DNA of 64,000 bases from CAYZUC01 sp964481705 (GTDB lineage: Bacteria; Bacillota; Clostridia; Lachnospirales; Lachnospiraceae): NCBI GenBank assembly GCA_964481705.1, contig CAYZUC010000003.1:6727-70726 (forward strand). Direction: 5' to 3'. Below the pieces are notes generated by a model. The model was given only the letters and a program-made list of their open reading frames with translations. It did not search any database and had not been told where the DNA came from. Positions 36,158-45,183 of the stretch are shown here, in pieces. The stretch's first letter is position 1. Each line of letters starts with the position of its first letter. A program made the translations under genes and the position numbers.

Positions 36158-36199
36158 CTAGACTGTGCCTAAATCGCTCTCGATTTAGGCACAGTCTAG
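36158..36199 (-). promoter_or_regulatory. Perfect 19-base inverted repeat between glmS and htrA
   Basis: Arms of 19 bases (CTAGACTGTGCCTAAATCG and its exact complement) flank a four-base loop. No T-tract follows on either strand, so it is not a standard rho-independent terminator. It lies 25 bases before the htrA start and could be an mRNA stability element, a processing site or an operator. A smaller palindrome (AATTGT-GAA-ACAATT) lies just beyond, at about 36204-36218. Confidence 0.7.
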
Positions 36200-36254
36200 C
36201 AAGTAATTGTGAAACAATTGTGTTTAAATAGTAAAGTATTTATGATGAATCCGT

Positions 36255-38081
36255 TTACTCCACCGTAACCGACTTGGCAAGATTTCTCGGCTTATCCACA
36301 TCACAGCCCTTTCCGAGAGATACATAGTAGCCAAATAACTGCAACGGAATAATAGCAAGCGAATTCGTGAAATATCGATTCGTCAAGGGGATGTATACCA
36401 CGTAGTCAGCTGCCTTCTCAATGTCAGTATTCCCTTCGTTCGTGACCGCCAAGACAAATGCCCCACGTGCCTTTACTTCTACAATATTACTGATTGTCTT
36501 CTGATATAACGCTTCCTGTGTTAATACGGATGCTACCAAGGTCCCTTCCTCAATCAGTGAAATGGTACCATGCTTCAATTCTCCGGCTGCATATGCTTCC
36601 GAATGAACATAGGAGATTTCCTTTAATTTCAAAGAGCCTTCCAAGGAGATGGCATAATCAATACCTCGTCCGATAAAGAAGATGTCTTTCGCTGCAATAT
36701 AACGGTTTGCAAATTTTTGGATTCGCTCCTTGCAGCCCAACAATAATTCAATCTGTTCCGGCAGCTTTCTCAAATCAGAAATATATGCCTTCATCTCTTC
36801 CTCATTCATCTGTCCCTTTACCTGTGCAAACTTCATAGCCAGAAGGTAAAGTGCAATCAGCTGTGCACTGTATGCCTTGGTCGTAGCAACTGAAATCTCC
36901 GGTCCTGCCCAGGTATACATGACATTATCTGCCTCACGAGCAATGGAGCTTCCGACTACATTTACAATTCCAAGCACCTTACAACCCCTTTTATGAGCTT
37001 CGCGAAGTGCTGCAAGCGTATCTGCTGTCTCTCCGGACTGGCTGATCACTATGACCATAGTATTCTTATCAAGAATCGGGTCACGATAACGAAACTCAGA
37101 AGCAATATCTACCTCAACCGGAATACGAGCCATTCCCTCAAATACGTATTTCGCTGTTACGCCTGTATGATAAGCAGAGCCACAAGCTACGATAAAAATC
37201 TTTTTTACATCTTTCATCTCTTTATCTGACATATTGAGTTCTTCGATAACTACCTTATTATCCTGAATCCTTGGATTCAATGTATCAGTAATAACCTTCG
37301 GCTGCTCATAAATCTCTTTCAGCATAAAATGCTCGTAGCCGCCTTTTTCAGCAGCATTGGCATCCCATTCGATCGTAACCGGCTCCTTCTTGATCTCTTC
37401 TTCATCTACGGAATAAAAATGCATATGGTCAGCACGGAGACGCACGATTTCCTGGTCATCAATAAAATAGACCTGACGGGTGTATTTCAAGATGGCCGGT
37501 ACATCAGAAGCGATAAAGCATCCATCTTCGCTCTGTCCCACGATAAGGGGACTTGCTTTACGTACTGCAAAGATCTGATCCGGGAAGTCTGAAAACAGAA
37601 TTCCAAGAGCATAGGAGCCCTCTACACGATGCATAACCTTGGTAATCGCTTCCATAGGATTGCCATGATAATAATAATCAAGCAGCTGTGCCAAAACTTC
37701 TGTATCCGTCTCTGACTGAAAGGTGTAACCCTTTCCAGTCAATTTATTTTTTAACGGAATATAATTCTCTATGATACCGTTATGTACCACAGAAATTGTA
37801 CCCTTTGTATTCATATGTGGATGAGCATTCAAGTCTGATGGCTGACCATGTGTCGCCCATCTGGTGTGACCAATTCCCACGGTTCCCGGAAGCGTAGCAC
37901 CACCGTGTGTGAGCTCTTCCAAAACCTTCAGACGTCCCATTGCTTTAACCATCTCAATCGTCTTTCCGTTGTATATGGACATACCTGCCGAATCGTATCC
38001 ACGATATTCCAGTCGTGCAAGTCCATCAAGAATAATCGGAGCTGCCTGTTTTGTTCCAATATATCCTACTATTCCACACAT
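36255..38081 (-). CDS. glmS: Glutamine-fructose-6-phosphate aminotransferase
   Basis: A 608-residue enzyme of standard length that makes glucosamine-6-phosphate, the entry to UDP-GlcNAc. The N-terminal glutaminase begins MCGIVGYIG with the Cys2 nucleophile after Met removal. Two SIS sugar-isomerase domains follow (SQSGETADT and later SEAYAAGELKHG), and the C-terminus is KPRNLAKSVTVE. GGAGGG precedes the ATG, which lies only 3 bases after the stop of the upstream glycosyltransferase. There is therefore no room for the leader glmS ribozyme found in Bacillus, and expression here is tied to the glycosyltransferase and LCP genes. Confidence 0.97.
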   Translation of the reverse strand: MCGIVGYIGTKQAAPIILDGLARLEYRGYDSAGMSIYNGKTIEMVKAMGRLKVLEELTHGGATLPGTVGIGHTRWATHGQPSDLNAHPHMNTKGTISVVHNGIIENYIPLKNKLTGKGYTFQSETDTEVLAQLLDYYYHGNPMEAITKVMHRVEGSYALGILFSDFPDQIFAVRKASPLIVGQSEDGCFIASDVPAILKYTRQVYFIDDQEIVRLRADHMHFYSVDEEEIKKEPVTIEWDANAAEKGGYEHFMLKEIYEQPKVITDTLNPRIQDNKVVIEELNMSDKEMKDVKKIFIVACGSAYHTGVTAKYVFEGMARIPVEVDIASEFRYRDPILDKNTMVIVISQSGETADTLAALREAHKRGCKVLGIVNVVGSSIAREADNVMYTWAGPEISVATTKAYSAQLIALYLLAMKFAQVKGQMNEEEMKAYISDLRKLPEQIELLLGCKERIQKFANRYIAAKDIFFIGRGIDYAISLEGSLKLKEISYVHSEAYAAGELKHGTISLIEEGTLVASVLTQEALYQKTISNIVEVKARGAFVLAVTNEGNTDIEKAADYVVYIPLTNRYFTNSLAIIPLQLFGYYVSLGKGCDVDKPRNLAKSVTVE

Positions 38082-38084
38082 ATT

Positions 38085-39086
38085 CTATAAACCCTCCTTA
38101 TTTTTACCATATCCTGCATGTACATCAGCAGGTATCTGATGTTTATCCCAGTATCTCTCCCAATATGGTCTATTCGCAGTATACCTTAAAATACGTTTAT
38201 GCGAAAGCCTTTTATATTGATAACCCAAACGATATCCAAAAAATTTGCAGGCGCTCTTCCATAACAGCGTAATGATCAGAAACGGTTTCTTTACTTTCCA
38301 TAGATAGCTGTAGGTCTCACGTACCAGTCGAATACCTTCACTCTTTGATGGTACATCCGCAAAAATCTCAGGATGGTCTGCCTGGGAAACACCAAGATCA
38401 AAGTTTCTCTTAAACTGCTGCTTCCCTGTATAGTTATGGGAATGAATGACTCTTGCTTTTGATGCATAATATATTTTCTTCCCATTCTGTATCGCATGAG
38501 CCGCAAAAATCATATCCTCATTGAAAATCGTGAAGTTAACAAAACCCCCAAGCTCATCAAACATATGACGCTTGTAAGCGGCACAAACATTAGAGCAAAA
38601 ATAAGTCTTAATACCAAGTTTCGAAAGACTTGCCAACTCCTGTACCCGATCCCCAGCGGGATAATTGAATTCTCTGGTAAAGCGTTCGATTAACTGACAG
38701 TCTGTCGTGGGAAGCTGTCTTGCATACGTGACTGCTACCTCAGGATCTACCATTGGCTTAATGAGTTCCTCGACCAGATGCTCATCTTCAGGAACTGCAT
38801 CCTGTGTCATAAAGATCACAATCTGAGCATTCGATCGTCTTATCGCCTCATTACGGGAACGTCCATGATTGAACTCACGCTTTGCAATATGAAAAACCTC
38901 TGCATTGACATGGTCCTCTTCGAAGCTTTTTCCATAGAATAATTGATTCCAATACTTCTCCTCTGTATTCACAATAATAATCTTGTGGAGCGGAATTGTC
39001 TGGTGATTCAGCTTTTCCATAAGCTCAATGAACTTCTGTCCCGGTCTGTATGTCGGTATTACTACATCAATTTTTACCTGACTCAT
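38085..39086 (-). CDS. Glycosyltransferase family 2, rhamnosyltransferase-like
   Basis: A 333-residue GT2 enzyme with VDVVIPTYRPGQKF at the start, the stretch AKREFNHGRSRNEAIR and the acidic QDAVPEDE, a combination typical of dTDP-rhamnosyltransferases of the RfbF/WbbL group. IFNEDMIFAAHAI lies at the catalytic position. The rfbA and rfbC genes at the right end of the window would supply dTDP-rhamnose. It is co-directional with LCP upstream (62 bases, with a weak hairpin) and is coupled to glmS downstream. Sugar specificity is inferred from sequence resemblance only. Confidence 0.85.
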   Translation of the reverse strand: MSQVKIDVVIPTYRPGQKFIELMEKLNHQTIPLHKIIIVNTEEKYWNQLFYGKSFEEDHVNAEVFHIAKREFNHGRSRNEAIRRSNAQIVIFMTQDAVPEDEHLVEELIKPMVDPEVAVTYARQLPTTDCQLIERFTREFNYPAGDRVQELASLSKLGIKTYFCSNVCAAYKRHMFDELGGFVNFTIFNEDMIFAAHAIQNGKKIYYASKARVIHSHNYTGKQQFKRNFDLGVSQADHPEIFADVPSKSEGIRLVRETYSYLWKVKKPFLIITLLWKSACKFFGYRLGYQYKRLSHKRILRYTANRPYWERYWDKHQIPADVHAGYGKNKEGL

Positions 39087-39121
39087 CTATTGATATCCAA
39101 GCCTTTCTTTCCAAATAACAA

Positions 39122-39141
39122 GAGGGAGCCTCTGCTCCCTC
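39122..39141 (-). terminator. Hairpin after the LCP gene
   Basis: Eight-base perfect stem (GAGGGAGC / GCTCCCTC) with a four-base loop. The following minus-strand sequence TTGTTATTTGG is only moderately T-rich, so this may be a partial terminator that lowers expression of the downstream glycosyltransferase and glmS. Confidence 0.5.
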
Positions 39142-39148
39142 ATATTTT

Positions 39149-40249
39149 CTAATTTCCCAGATAAGTAGCCTTATCGTTTGCTATCTTTTGACTGATCTCT
39201 GAAACGGTTGAGGTCGGTGAATAATCCGTTGCGCCAAACAAGAACTGATGCAGAGCTACTACATTGCTTGATAAATCAGTAGCAATAACAGAACTTCCTG
39301 CCTTACCCATATTTCCAGTAGCACGTTCCATGGGGAATCCGGTATTATCTACGATGGTAAAGCCGGCAGCCTTCGCCGCATAAGCTGTCATGTCTGCTGT
39401 CGAAAAGCTGGTTTTAACTTTCGGGAATACCTGATCGATAATCTTATTCAAGGTTCCGATATCTGTTGATTTTACTTTCTTTCCTACTTCCATCAAAACG
39501 GTTCTCTGACGTTCTGCACGCTTGAAATCATCGCCCTTGGTATAACGGATACGGCAATACGCGGTCGCCTGCATACCACTCAGATTCTGTAATCCTGGAG
39601 AGGTAACCTTGACAAGCGTATCTCCTGTCTCTTCGCACATACAAATCTGATAGTTATTCAAATGCTCAATCTCATCCTGCTGTACATCGATTGGTACACC
39701 ACCCAGCGCATCAATGGTATCTATGAGTGCTGTGAAATCAACAGTGACGTAATCCACAATATCGAGATCAAGGTTTGTATTCAGCATCTGGATGGCCTGC
39801 TCCGGACCTCCGGCAGCATAGGCTGCATTTGCTTTATTATATGTGTCATTACCAATATTCAGATACGTATCTCGGAATATGGAAGACAGCTTAATATCTC
39901 CGGTATCTTCATTTAAGCTGGCAATAATAATGGTATCCGTACGAGTACCCTTACCCAATGCCTTTTCACGAGAGTCTACACCGAAGAGTGCAACATTCTT
40001 AAATCCCTTCATATGCCACTCATCACCGGCTTCTTCCTCTTTTTGCTTTAACTCATCATTAATCTCTATCTTATTAGCACCCTTATTAAATCCGGTATCT
40101 TTTTCAATCTTGTCTGATTGTACAACCCACCATAACACTCCCAGCATAACAACTAGCACTAAAATTTCCATAGTAAACAGGAAAATCCGCTTACGGCGTC
40201 TTGCTTTCGCTTTTCGCTTTTTTGCAGATGGTTTTCTACTGGTTGACAT
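39149..40249 (-). CDS. LytR-CpsA-Psr (LCP) family cell-wall polymer ligase
   Basis: A 366-residue membrane-anchored protein. A very basic cytoplasmic head (KPSAKKRKAKARRRKR) precedes one membrane helix (about 22-42) and the extracellular LCP domain, recognised by NVALFGVDSREKALGKGTRT, DTIIIASLN, SSIFRDTYLNI and CRIRYTKGDDFKRAERQR. The conserved arginines that bind the polyprenyl-pyrophosphate donor are present. LCP proteins attach teichoic acids or capsular glycans to peptidoglycan, so this is the likely wall ligase for polymers of this locus. The ATG at 40249 has GGAG upstream; the longer in-frame start at 40285 is unnecessary. A strong promoter lies at 40306-40335. Confidence 0.93.
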   Translation of the reverse strand: MSTSRKPSAKKRKAKARRRKRIFLFTMEILVLVVMLGVLWWVVQSDKIEKDTGFNKGANKIEINDELKQKEEEAGDEWHMKGFKNVALFGVDSREKALGKGTRTDTIIIASLNEDTGDIKLSSIFRDTYLNIGNDTYNKANAAYAAGGPEQAIQMLNTNLDLDIVDYVTVDFTALIDTIDALGGVPIDVQQDEIEHLNNYQICMCEETGDTLVKVTSPGLQNLSGMQATAYCRIRYTKGDDFKRAERQRTVLMEVGKKVKSTDIGTLNKIIDQVFPKVKTSFSTADMTAYAAKAAGFTIVDNTGFPMERATGNMGKAGSSVIATDLSSNVVALHQFLFGATDYSPTSTVSEISQKIANDKATYLGN

Positions 40250-40305
40250 AATATATTCTCCATTCCGTAAGAAATTCGATAGCATACCTCGACAAATACT
40301 CGTAA

Positions 40306-40335
40306 ATCATACTACGATTGGTCATTTTTTGTCAA
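40306..40335 (-). promoter_or_regulatory. Strong promoter of the LCP gene
   Basis: Minus strand: consensus TTGACA, 18-base spacer, TATGAT, about 57 bases before the ATG at 40249. The -35 box overlaps the stop codon of the upstream phosphotransferase gene. Confidence 0.75.
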
Positions 40336-41735
40336 TAGGCGTTCTCATTAATCAAACCCTTGAAAATGGTCATGAACATAATCTTAATATCGAAGTTCAT
40401 CGTCCAATTCTCTATATAGTATAAATCATATTCCACCCTTTTATTTATGGAAGTATCTCCGCGAAGTCCATTGACCTGCGCCCATCCGGTCAAGCCCGGA
40501 CGTACCTGATGTTTAATCATGTAGCGTGGGATCTCTTCTTTAAATTTCTCAACAAACATAGGTCTCTCCGGCCGTGGTCCTACAATACTCATGTCACCGA
40601 TAAAAATGTTAAAAAGCTGTGGGAGTTCATCCATACTCGTTTTCCTTAACAGTCTTCCTATCTTTGTCACACGGGGATCATCCTTAACGGTCCATGCCTT
40701 CTCCTCATCAGATGGTTCCTGCATCTTCATTGTGCGAAACTTGTACATCTGGAAGGGTTTGTTATGGAGTCCGACTCTTTCTTGCTTGAAAATAATCGGT
40801 CCTTTGCTGGTAACACGAATTCCAATCGCAGAAATAAGCATTATAGGTGAGAAAATGACAATCATCACAAAGGAACCTATTATATCCACAATCCTCTTCG
40901 CAAGCATATTTAACGTGTTCGTCAATGGTACGTGACGGATATTAATGATGGGAAGACCTTGAAGATCCTCCATATAAGGTTTACTCGGAATTACACGATT
41001 GTAGTCCGGAATAAACTTCGTATGTACGCCGGATTTTTCGCACAAATTCACAATCTCCTCCAAACGTCCGTACTCACCCAGACTTAAGGTTATGGCAATT
41101 TCATCCAGCTTGTTCTCGGGTAATATAACTTCAAGATTCCCAATTTTACCAAGAACTTTGACACCTTTATACATGGTACCGGCTTCTACATGATCATCCA
41201 AAATGCCACGTACCACATAACCCCATTGAGGATTCAGCCGGATTCGATTGATATAGGCTTCTGCAGACTTGCTGTAGCCAACCAAAACGACATATTTTAC
41301 ATTGAATCCCTTCTTGCGGAAAAAGCGAAGCAGATATCGAATGATATTTCTTACAAGCGTCTCCCCACAGATATTGACACACCAGAAAATCACAATCATG
41401 GTACGCGAAAAATCCTGTTGTTTCAAAACAAACAGGGCAACTATGAAAAATACCAATCCTAAGGTATTTGCCTTCACAATATTGAACAGCTCACGTTTTC
41501 TTCCGGATACGCGCTTACTGCTATACATGTCAAATTTGTAATACAGGATCAGATAGCCACTCACCAGAAAAGGCAATACCGACATATACGTCGAAAATGG
41601 ATGATGATAAATCAAATCATTCGTCCATGGACCCATAAATCGAATCACATACGCAAGCATGTAAGCGAGTATTACTACGATTCCATCAATAACAACATGC
41701 AGTTCATTAAATAATCTCTGGTTATCCTTTATCAA
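40332..41735 (-). CDS. Undecaprenyl-phosphate sugar phosphotransferase (WcaJ/CpsE-type)
   Basis: A 467-residue polyprenyl-phosphate hexose-1-phosphate transferase that starts glycan repeat synthesis on the membrane lipid carrier. It has four N-terminal membrane helices (about 10-125), a CoA-binding-like Rossmann segment (VVLVGYSKSAEAYINRIR) and the C-terminal catalytic domain (KRIVDIIGSF, FKQERVGLHNKPFQMYKFRT, DELPQLFNIFIGDMSIVGPR). The sugar is usually glucose or galactose in this group. Start is TTG at 41735 with GGAGG seven bases upstream, overlapping the stop of the preceding GT2 by four bases. It is the last gene of the long operon from 53.5 kb. Confidence 0.93.
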   Translation of the reverse strand: MIKDNQRLFNELHVVIDGIVVILAYMLAYVIRFMGPWTNDLIYHHPFSTYMSVLPFLVSGYLILYYKFDMYSSKRVSGRKRELFNIVKANTLGLVFFIVALFVLKQQDFSRTMIVIFWCVNICGETLVRNIIRYLLRFFRKKGFNVKYVVLVGYSKSAEAYINRIRLNPQWGYVVRGILDDHVEAGTMYKGVKVLGKIGNLEVILPENKLDEIAITLSLGEYGRLEEIVNLCEKSGVHTKFIPDYNRVIPSKPYMEDLQGLPIINIRHVPLTNTLNMLAKRIVDIIGSFVMIVIFSPIMLISAIGIRVTSKGPIIFKQERVGLHNKPFQMYKFRTMKMQEPSDEEKAWTVKDDPRVTKIGRLLRKTSMDELPQLFNIFIGDMSIVGPRPERPMFVEKFKEEIPRYMIKHQVRPGLTGWAQVNGLRGDTSINKRVEYDLYYIENWTMNFDIKIMFMTIFKGLINENAY

Positions 41736-42697
41736 AAAATCACCTCCGCAAACCGCCGGATCATATTAACCCAAAGATCTATCTGAATTCTGACGTAATT
41801 TTTCAGATTGCGATTTGAATATTCTAACTTTCGTCCCTTAAAGCATAATAAATATCCTCTGTAAATTCCGGACAGATACGCTCTTCCAAACCCCCTGAAG
41901 GTAAAGAATAACGCTTTTACGAGAAATCCCAGCAGTAAAAAGGGAAGGTTCAGGAGAATCTGCAGAATTGGCATATTCTTGTAGATGACATATATGTTAT
42001 TTCTCGAAGACAGACGTATCTTGAATTCATTATAACGGGAACCCGAGTATCCACTGCCGACATGATAAACAATTGCATCTGGTGTATAGACATTCTTATA
42101 TCCCAGAATCTTGGCGCGATAACCAATATCGAGATCCTCCAGATATGCAAAATGAAATTCATCAAAATAACCAATCTCATCCAAGATGCTCTTTCGGTAA
42201 ATTGCTGCTCCTGCGCACGCCGAGAAAATTTCCGCCTTTCGAGGATAACAGGTACTCTTTTTCCCTTTTCCAATGGCAAATCCCCAGCCCAACGCACAGT
42301 ACAAATCTCCCACTCCATCAATCTGTTCGGGATGATTCATCTGCAGCATCTTGCCCTCCACAGAAAAGATCTCCTCATCCTCCTCAATGGCTTGCAGCAT
42401 TGCAGACACAAACCCATCTGCCACCTCAGTATCGTTATTTAAAAGCAAAACATAAGGCGTCGAGGATGCTGTAATTCCTTCATTCGCAGCTCTGGAAAAT
42501 CCATAGTTTTCTATCAGTCGAATCAGCCTGACATGGGGAAACTGACGCTCCACCACCAAAGGACTTCCATCATCAGAACCATTATCCACAACAATCGTCT
42601 CAAAATCCTGGAACGTCTGAGCCGCAAGTGATTTTAGGCACTTCTCAATATATTCAATTCCATTATAATTAGGTATTATGACCGTAACCTGTGACAT
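41732..42697 (-). CDS. Glycosyltransferase family 2, membrane-associated
   Basis: A 321-residue GT2 enzyme: VTVIIPNYNGIEYIEKCLKS, VVDNGSDDGSPLVV, the acidic LLLNNDTEVADGFV and FHFAYLEDLDIGYRAK, a set typical of the rhamnosyltransferase-like GT2 subgroup. A C-terminal hydrophobic region (about 245-275) suggests membrane attachment. The ATG at 42697 is chosen because GGGAG lies five bases upstream; the in-frame ATG at 42712 has no site. It is coupled to the phosphotransferase gene downstream. Confidence 0.9.
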   Translation of the reverse strand: MSQVTVIIPNYNGIEYIEKCLKSLAAQTFQDFETIVVDNGSDDGSPLVVERQFPHVRLIRLIENYGFSRAANEGITASSTPYVLLLNNDTEVADGFVSAMLQAIEEDEEIFSVEGKMLQMNHPEQIDGVGDLYCALGWGFAIGKGKKSTCYPRKAEIFSACAGAAIYRKSILDEIGYFDEFHFAYLEDLDIGYRAKILGYKNVYTPDAIVYHVGSGYSGSRYNEFKIRLSSRNNIYVIYKNMPILQILLNLPFLLLGFLVKALFFTFRGFGRAYLSGIYRGYLLCFKGRKLEYSNRNLKNYVRIQIDLWVNMIRRFAEVIF

Positions 42698-42716
42698 ACA
42701 TTCTCCCGGCATCTAT

Positions 42717-44039
42717 TTATTTCATGCGAAACTGAACCTTGGGATCCAGTACTACCAAATATCCTTCCCGTCGTATCTTTTCGCATAATTGGTAAGATTT
42801 CATTTCTCCAGCAAATTTTGCAAATTCACTTCGAATCGCGATGGCATGACGAGATACTGCCTCCACATCACGCTGTAGACAAAGTCTATGCATATAACCG
42901 GAATCATGTCGATTTCTTCCGGCATTCACTGCCTGAATCGAATCATCAGGAAGCTTATGATAACCATCGCTTAAGACCTTTCCATTTCTCCCGATCATCC
43001 TGCCACCGACTGCTCCTACCTCGGGGCGACAGAAATAGGCACCCAAATATCTTTCTTCCTGTTCTGAAATTGGTCTGATCTTGTCATCTACTATCATAAC
43101 ATAATTCTCATGATTCGTATTCTTATATTCTATCCGATAGAAACCCAGATGGCTGGTAGTCAGAACCGTCCCCTCCAGTCCTCTGCGACTCAGATAGTCC
43201 TCAAGGACGTGTACTCCGGACTCATATGCATAGCTTTTGCTATCCGGATTCTCAGCAGTAGAGGCCTCATGTGCTCTCCAATGATACAATACCTTTGGAA
43301 TATGCACAATTCGTTCTGCACTGCTCTTTTCCACACATCTGAGAATAAAATCGTAATCCTGTGCACCATCATACTTTCTTCGAAATCCGCCTACCATACG
43401 GGCAATCTCAGATTTCACTACAAATAAGTGGCATATATAATTATTTGACAAAAACAGGTCCAGATTAAATTTCTCTTTATAGTGTGGTGTATGAAAAATG
43501 GTGCCTGTTTCATCGGTCTTGTCTTCATCTGTGTAAAAAAGATCCGCAATTCCATCTATCCTTCGATACACCTGATACAGGGCATCTGGCTCCAGAAAAT
43601 CATCATGATCCAGAAATGCCAGATACTCGCCGGTCGCCATTCGAATCGCTGCATTTGTGTTCTCAGATATTCCGCCATTATCCTTCAAATGCTCATAACG
43701 AATCCTGTTGTCAAGATCCATATACTCGCTGACAATCCGCTCCACCTCATCACTCGCACTGCCGTCCGCAATACAAAGCTCCAGTGCATCATAGCTCTGA
43801 GCAAGTACCGATTCTATCATGACCCGCAAATACTCCTCCGGTGTCTCATATACAGGTACAATCACACTTATGACTGCTCCCGGGACAAAATCCGGCTTTG
43901 GAATCTCAGGTACAGGCTTCTCATACTCTGTTTGATGCATTTTTTGCAGAAAACGCTCGCGAGCCTGATAAAAGGTCTCTCGCAGTCCATTTCTTTTACC
44001 GTATGAAATTCCTTTTCTAATATCAGATTTTATACTCAT
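42717..44039 (-). CDS. Glycosyltransferase family 2
   Basis: A 440-residue protein whose GT2 domain begins about residue 57 (SVIVPVYETPEEYLRVM) after a charged leader. LCIADGSASDEVE, FLDHDDFLEP and AQDYDFILRC follow in the usual order. A C-terminal extension of about 130 residues shows GAYFCRPEVGAVGGRMIG and AVSRHAIAIRSEFAKFAGEM, resembling a degenerate second GT2 half. The same sequence style recurs in the 672-residue enzyme at 53585-55603. The ATG at 44039 lies inside the end of the nucleotidyltransferase gene, implying coupled translation. Confidence 0.87.
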   Translation of the reverse strand: MSIKSDIRKGISYGKRNGLRETFYQARERFLQKMHQTEYEKPVPEIPKPDFVPGAVISVIVPVYETPEEYLRVMIESVLAQSYDALELCIADGSASDEVERIVSEYMDLDNRIRYEHLKDNGGISENTNAAIRMATGEYLAFLDHDDFLEPDALYQVYRRIDGIADLFYTDEDKTDETGTIFHTPHYKEKFNLDLFLSNNYICHLFVVKSEIARMVGGFRRKYDGAQDYDFILRCVEKSSAERIVHIPKVLYHWRAHEASTAENPDSKSYAYESGVHVLEDYLSRRGLEGTVLTTSHLGFYRIEYKNTNHENYVMIVDDKIRPISEQEERYLGAYFCRPEVGAVGGRMIGRNGKVLSDGYHKLPDDSIQAVNAGRNRHDSGYMHRLCLQRDVEAVSRHAIAIRSEFAKFAGEMKSYQLCEKIRREGYLVVLDPKVQFRMK

Positions 44040-44769
44040 CCACAAATACCTTTAACTCCTCCGGAGTCCCCAATACATGAACCTTTTCACAATCGACATC
44101 GGTAATGCGTACCTTACCGCCCTTTTCAATCAGATATTGATACATAGGGGCTATGTAACGTTCCTTTTTTTCCGCTTCGGAAGCTTCGGAACGATTTCCC
44201 TTCTCTTCTTCATAAAACTCACGATACAACTCCTCATATAAGCGGGCGGTTCGGAAGTAATATGCTCCTAGCGTACAATGATCCGAGATCCTCTCTTTCT
44301 CTTTCACCAAGACAGCATCTCCATCGTCGTCTGTCTGTACAAAGCTCCAATGATCCCCCTCGGCACAGAAACAAGGAATAAATCCATCACCTTCTATCTG
44401 ACTCTCATTCATCTCTCCTGCCTCTACAAAGGTGTCAATATTGTAAATCAGCAGGCTATCGTCAGAATCCCAATCCTCCGATGCCAGCATGGCTGTTGTC
44501 GCCTGTCCGTCTGTCATATGATCCAGCTCGATCACCTGTACCTTGTGAATACCTATCTTTTCACATGTGGTCTCAATAAAATCGACCGCATGATCCTCTT
44601 TTCGCACAATGAAATAACTTCTGTTATCATCATCATAAAACCCTGCCAGACTCTCCATGGACCATTCAAACAACGACTTCCCATGAGCTTCGATCATGTA
44701 TTTTGGAACACGATATCCTGCATCCCGAAAGCGCTTCCCCAAACCTGCCATTGTAATAACTATATTCAT
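44023..44769 (-). CDS. Sugar-phosphate-type nucleotidyltransferase
   Basis: A 248-residue GT-A fold nucleotidyltransferase. It begins MNIVITMAGLGKRFRDAGYR, with the nucleotide-binding GxGxR-like loop and the following KYMIEAHGKSLFEW lysine block of the RmlA/LicC type. LLIYNIDTFVEAG carries the metal-binding aspartate. It is shorter than full RmlA and lacks an acyltransferase tail. Together with the adjacent HAD phosphatase and APH-like kinase it probably makes an activated sugar or alcohol for glycan decoration. Neither the NTP nor the substrate can be determined. AAGGAG precedes the ATG. Confidence 0.8.
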   Translation of the reverse strand: MNIVITMAGLGKRFRDAGYRVPKYMIEAHGKSLFEWSMESLAGFYDDDNRSYFIVRKEDHAVDFIETTCEKIGIHKVQVIELDHMTDGQATTAMLASEDWDSDDSLLIYNIDTFVEAGEMNESQIEGDGFIPCFCAEGDHWSFVQTDDDGDAVLVKEKERISDHCTLGAYYFRTARLYEELYREFYEEEKGNRSEASEAEKKERYIAPMYQYLIEKGGKVRITDVDCEKVHVLGTPEELKVFVDEYKI

Positions 44770-44784
44770 AATTTGAGCTACTCC

Positions 44785-45183
44785 TTAACTATCGCATCTG
44801 CTTTTTCTGCAGATCTCATTCATCTCTTCCACATTGCATTGTAAAAATTCATCCGGCCGTACGGTTCTGTCATCTACGTAGAATCCGTGATGTCCGGGCC
44901 AGGGCTTTCCATAGACAATCTCGTCATATGGAATCTCCCATTTATCGAGCCATTCCAGCAGGACCTTTGCCGTAATGGCATTGATTTTTCCTATATTGCC
45001 ATTGTAAGAATTCATGTTTCGTGAAGTGAGCAGTACGATTTTTGCACCTGCTTCTTTGTATTCCCGTATCCGGTCAACCATCTCCGGATAGGGTATCAGG
45101 TCTTCGTATCTCTCGTCCTTCTTCTTAATCGGGCACAAGGTACCATCAATATCAAAAATAAAGCATAATTCCTGTTCCTGCAT
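44785..45183 (-). CDS. Small HAD-family phosphatase
   Basis: A 132-residue minimal HAD hydrolase: FIFDIDGTLCP holds the nucleophile and general-acid aspartates, IVLLTSRN the motif II Thr/Ser, EIVYGKPWPGHHGF the motif III lysine, and YVDDRTVRP the motif IV acid pair. No cap domain is present, so it may act on large or exposed phosphates. Its ATG overlaps the stop of the kinase gene upstream by one base (TAATG), so the two are translationally coupled. Related small HAD proteins are often annotated as capsule biosynthesis proteins. Confidence 0.82.
   Translation of the reverse strand: MQEQELCFIFDIDGTLCPIKKKDERYEDLIPYPEMVDRIREYKEAGAKIVLLTSRNMNSYNGNIGKINAITAKVLLEWLDKWEIPYDEIVYGKPWPGHHGFYVDDRTVRPDEFLQCNVEEMNEICRKSRCDS

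Noticed and set aside
38000..38150. glmS ribozyme upstream of glmS
   Set aside because: glmS starts 3 bases after the stop of the preceding gene, so there is no leader to hold one.
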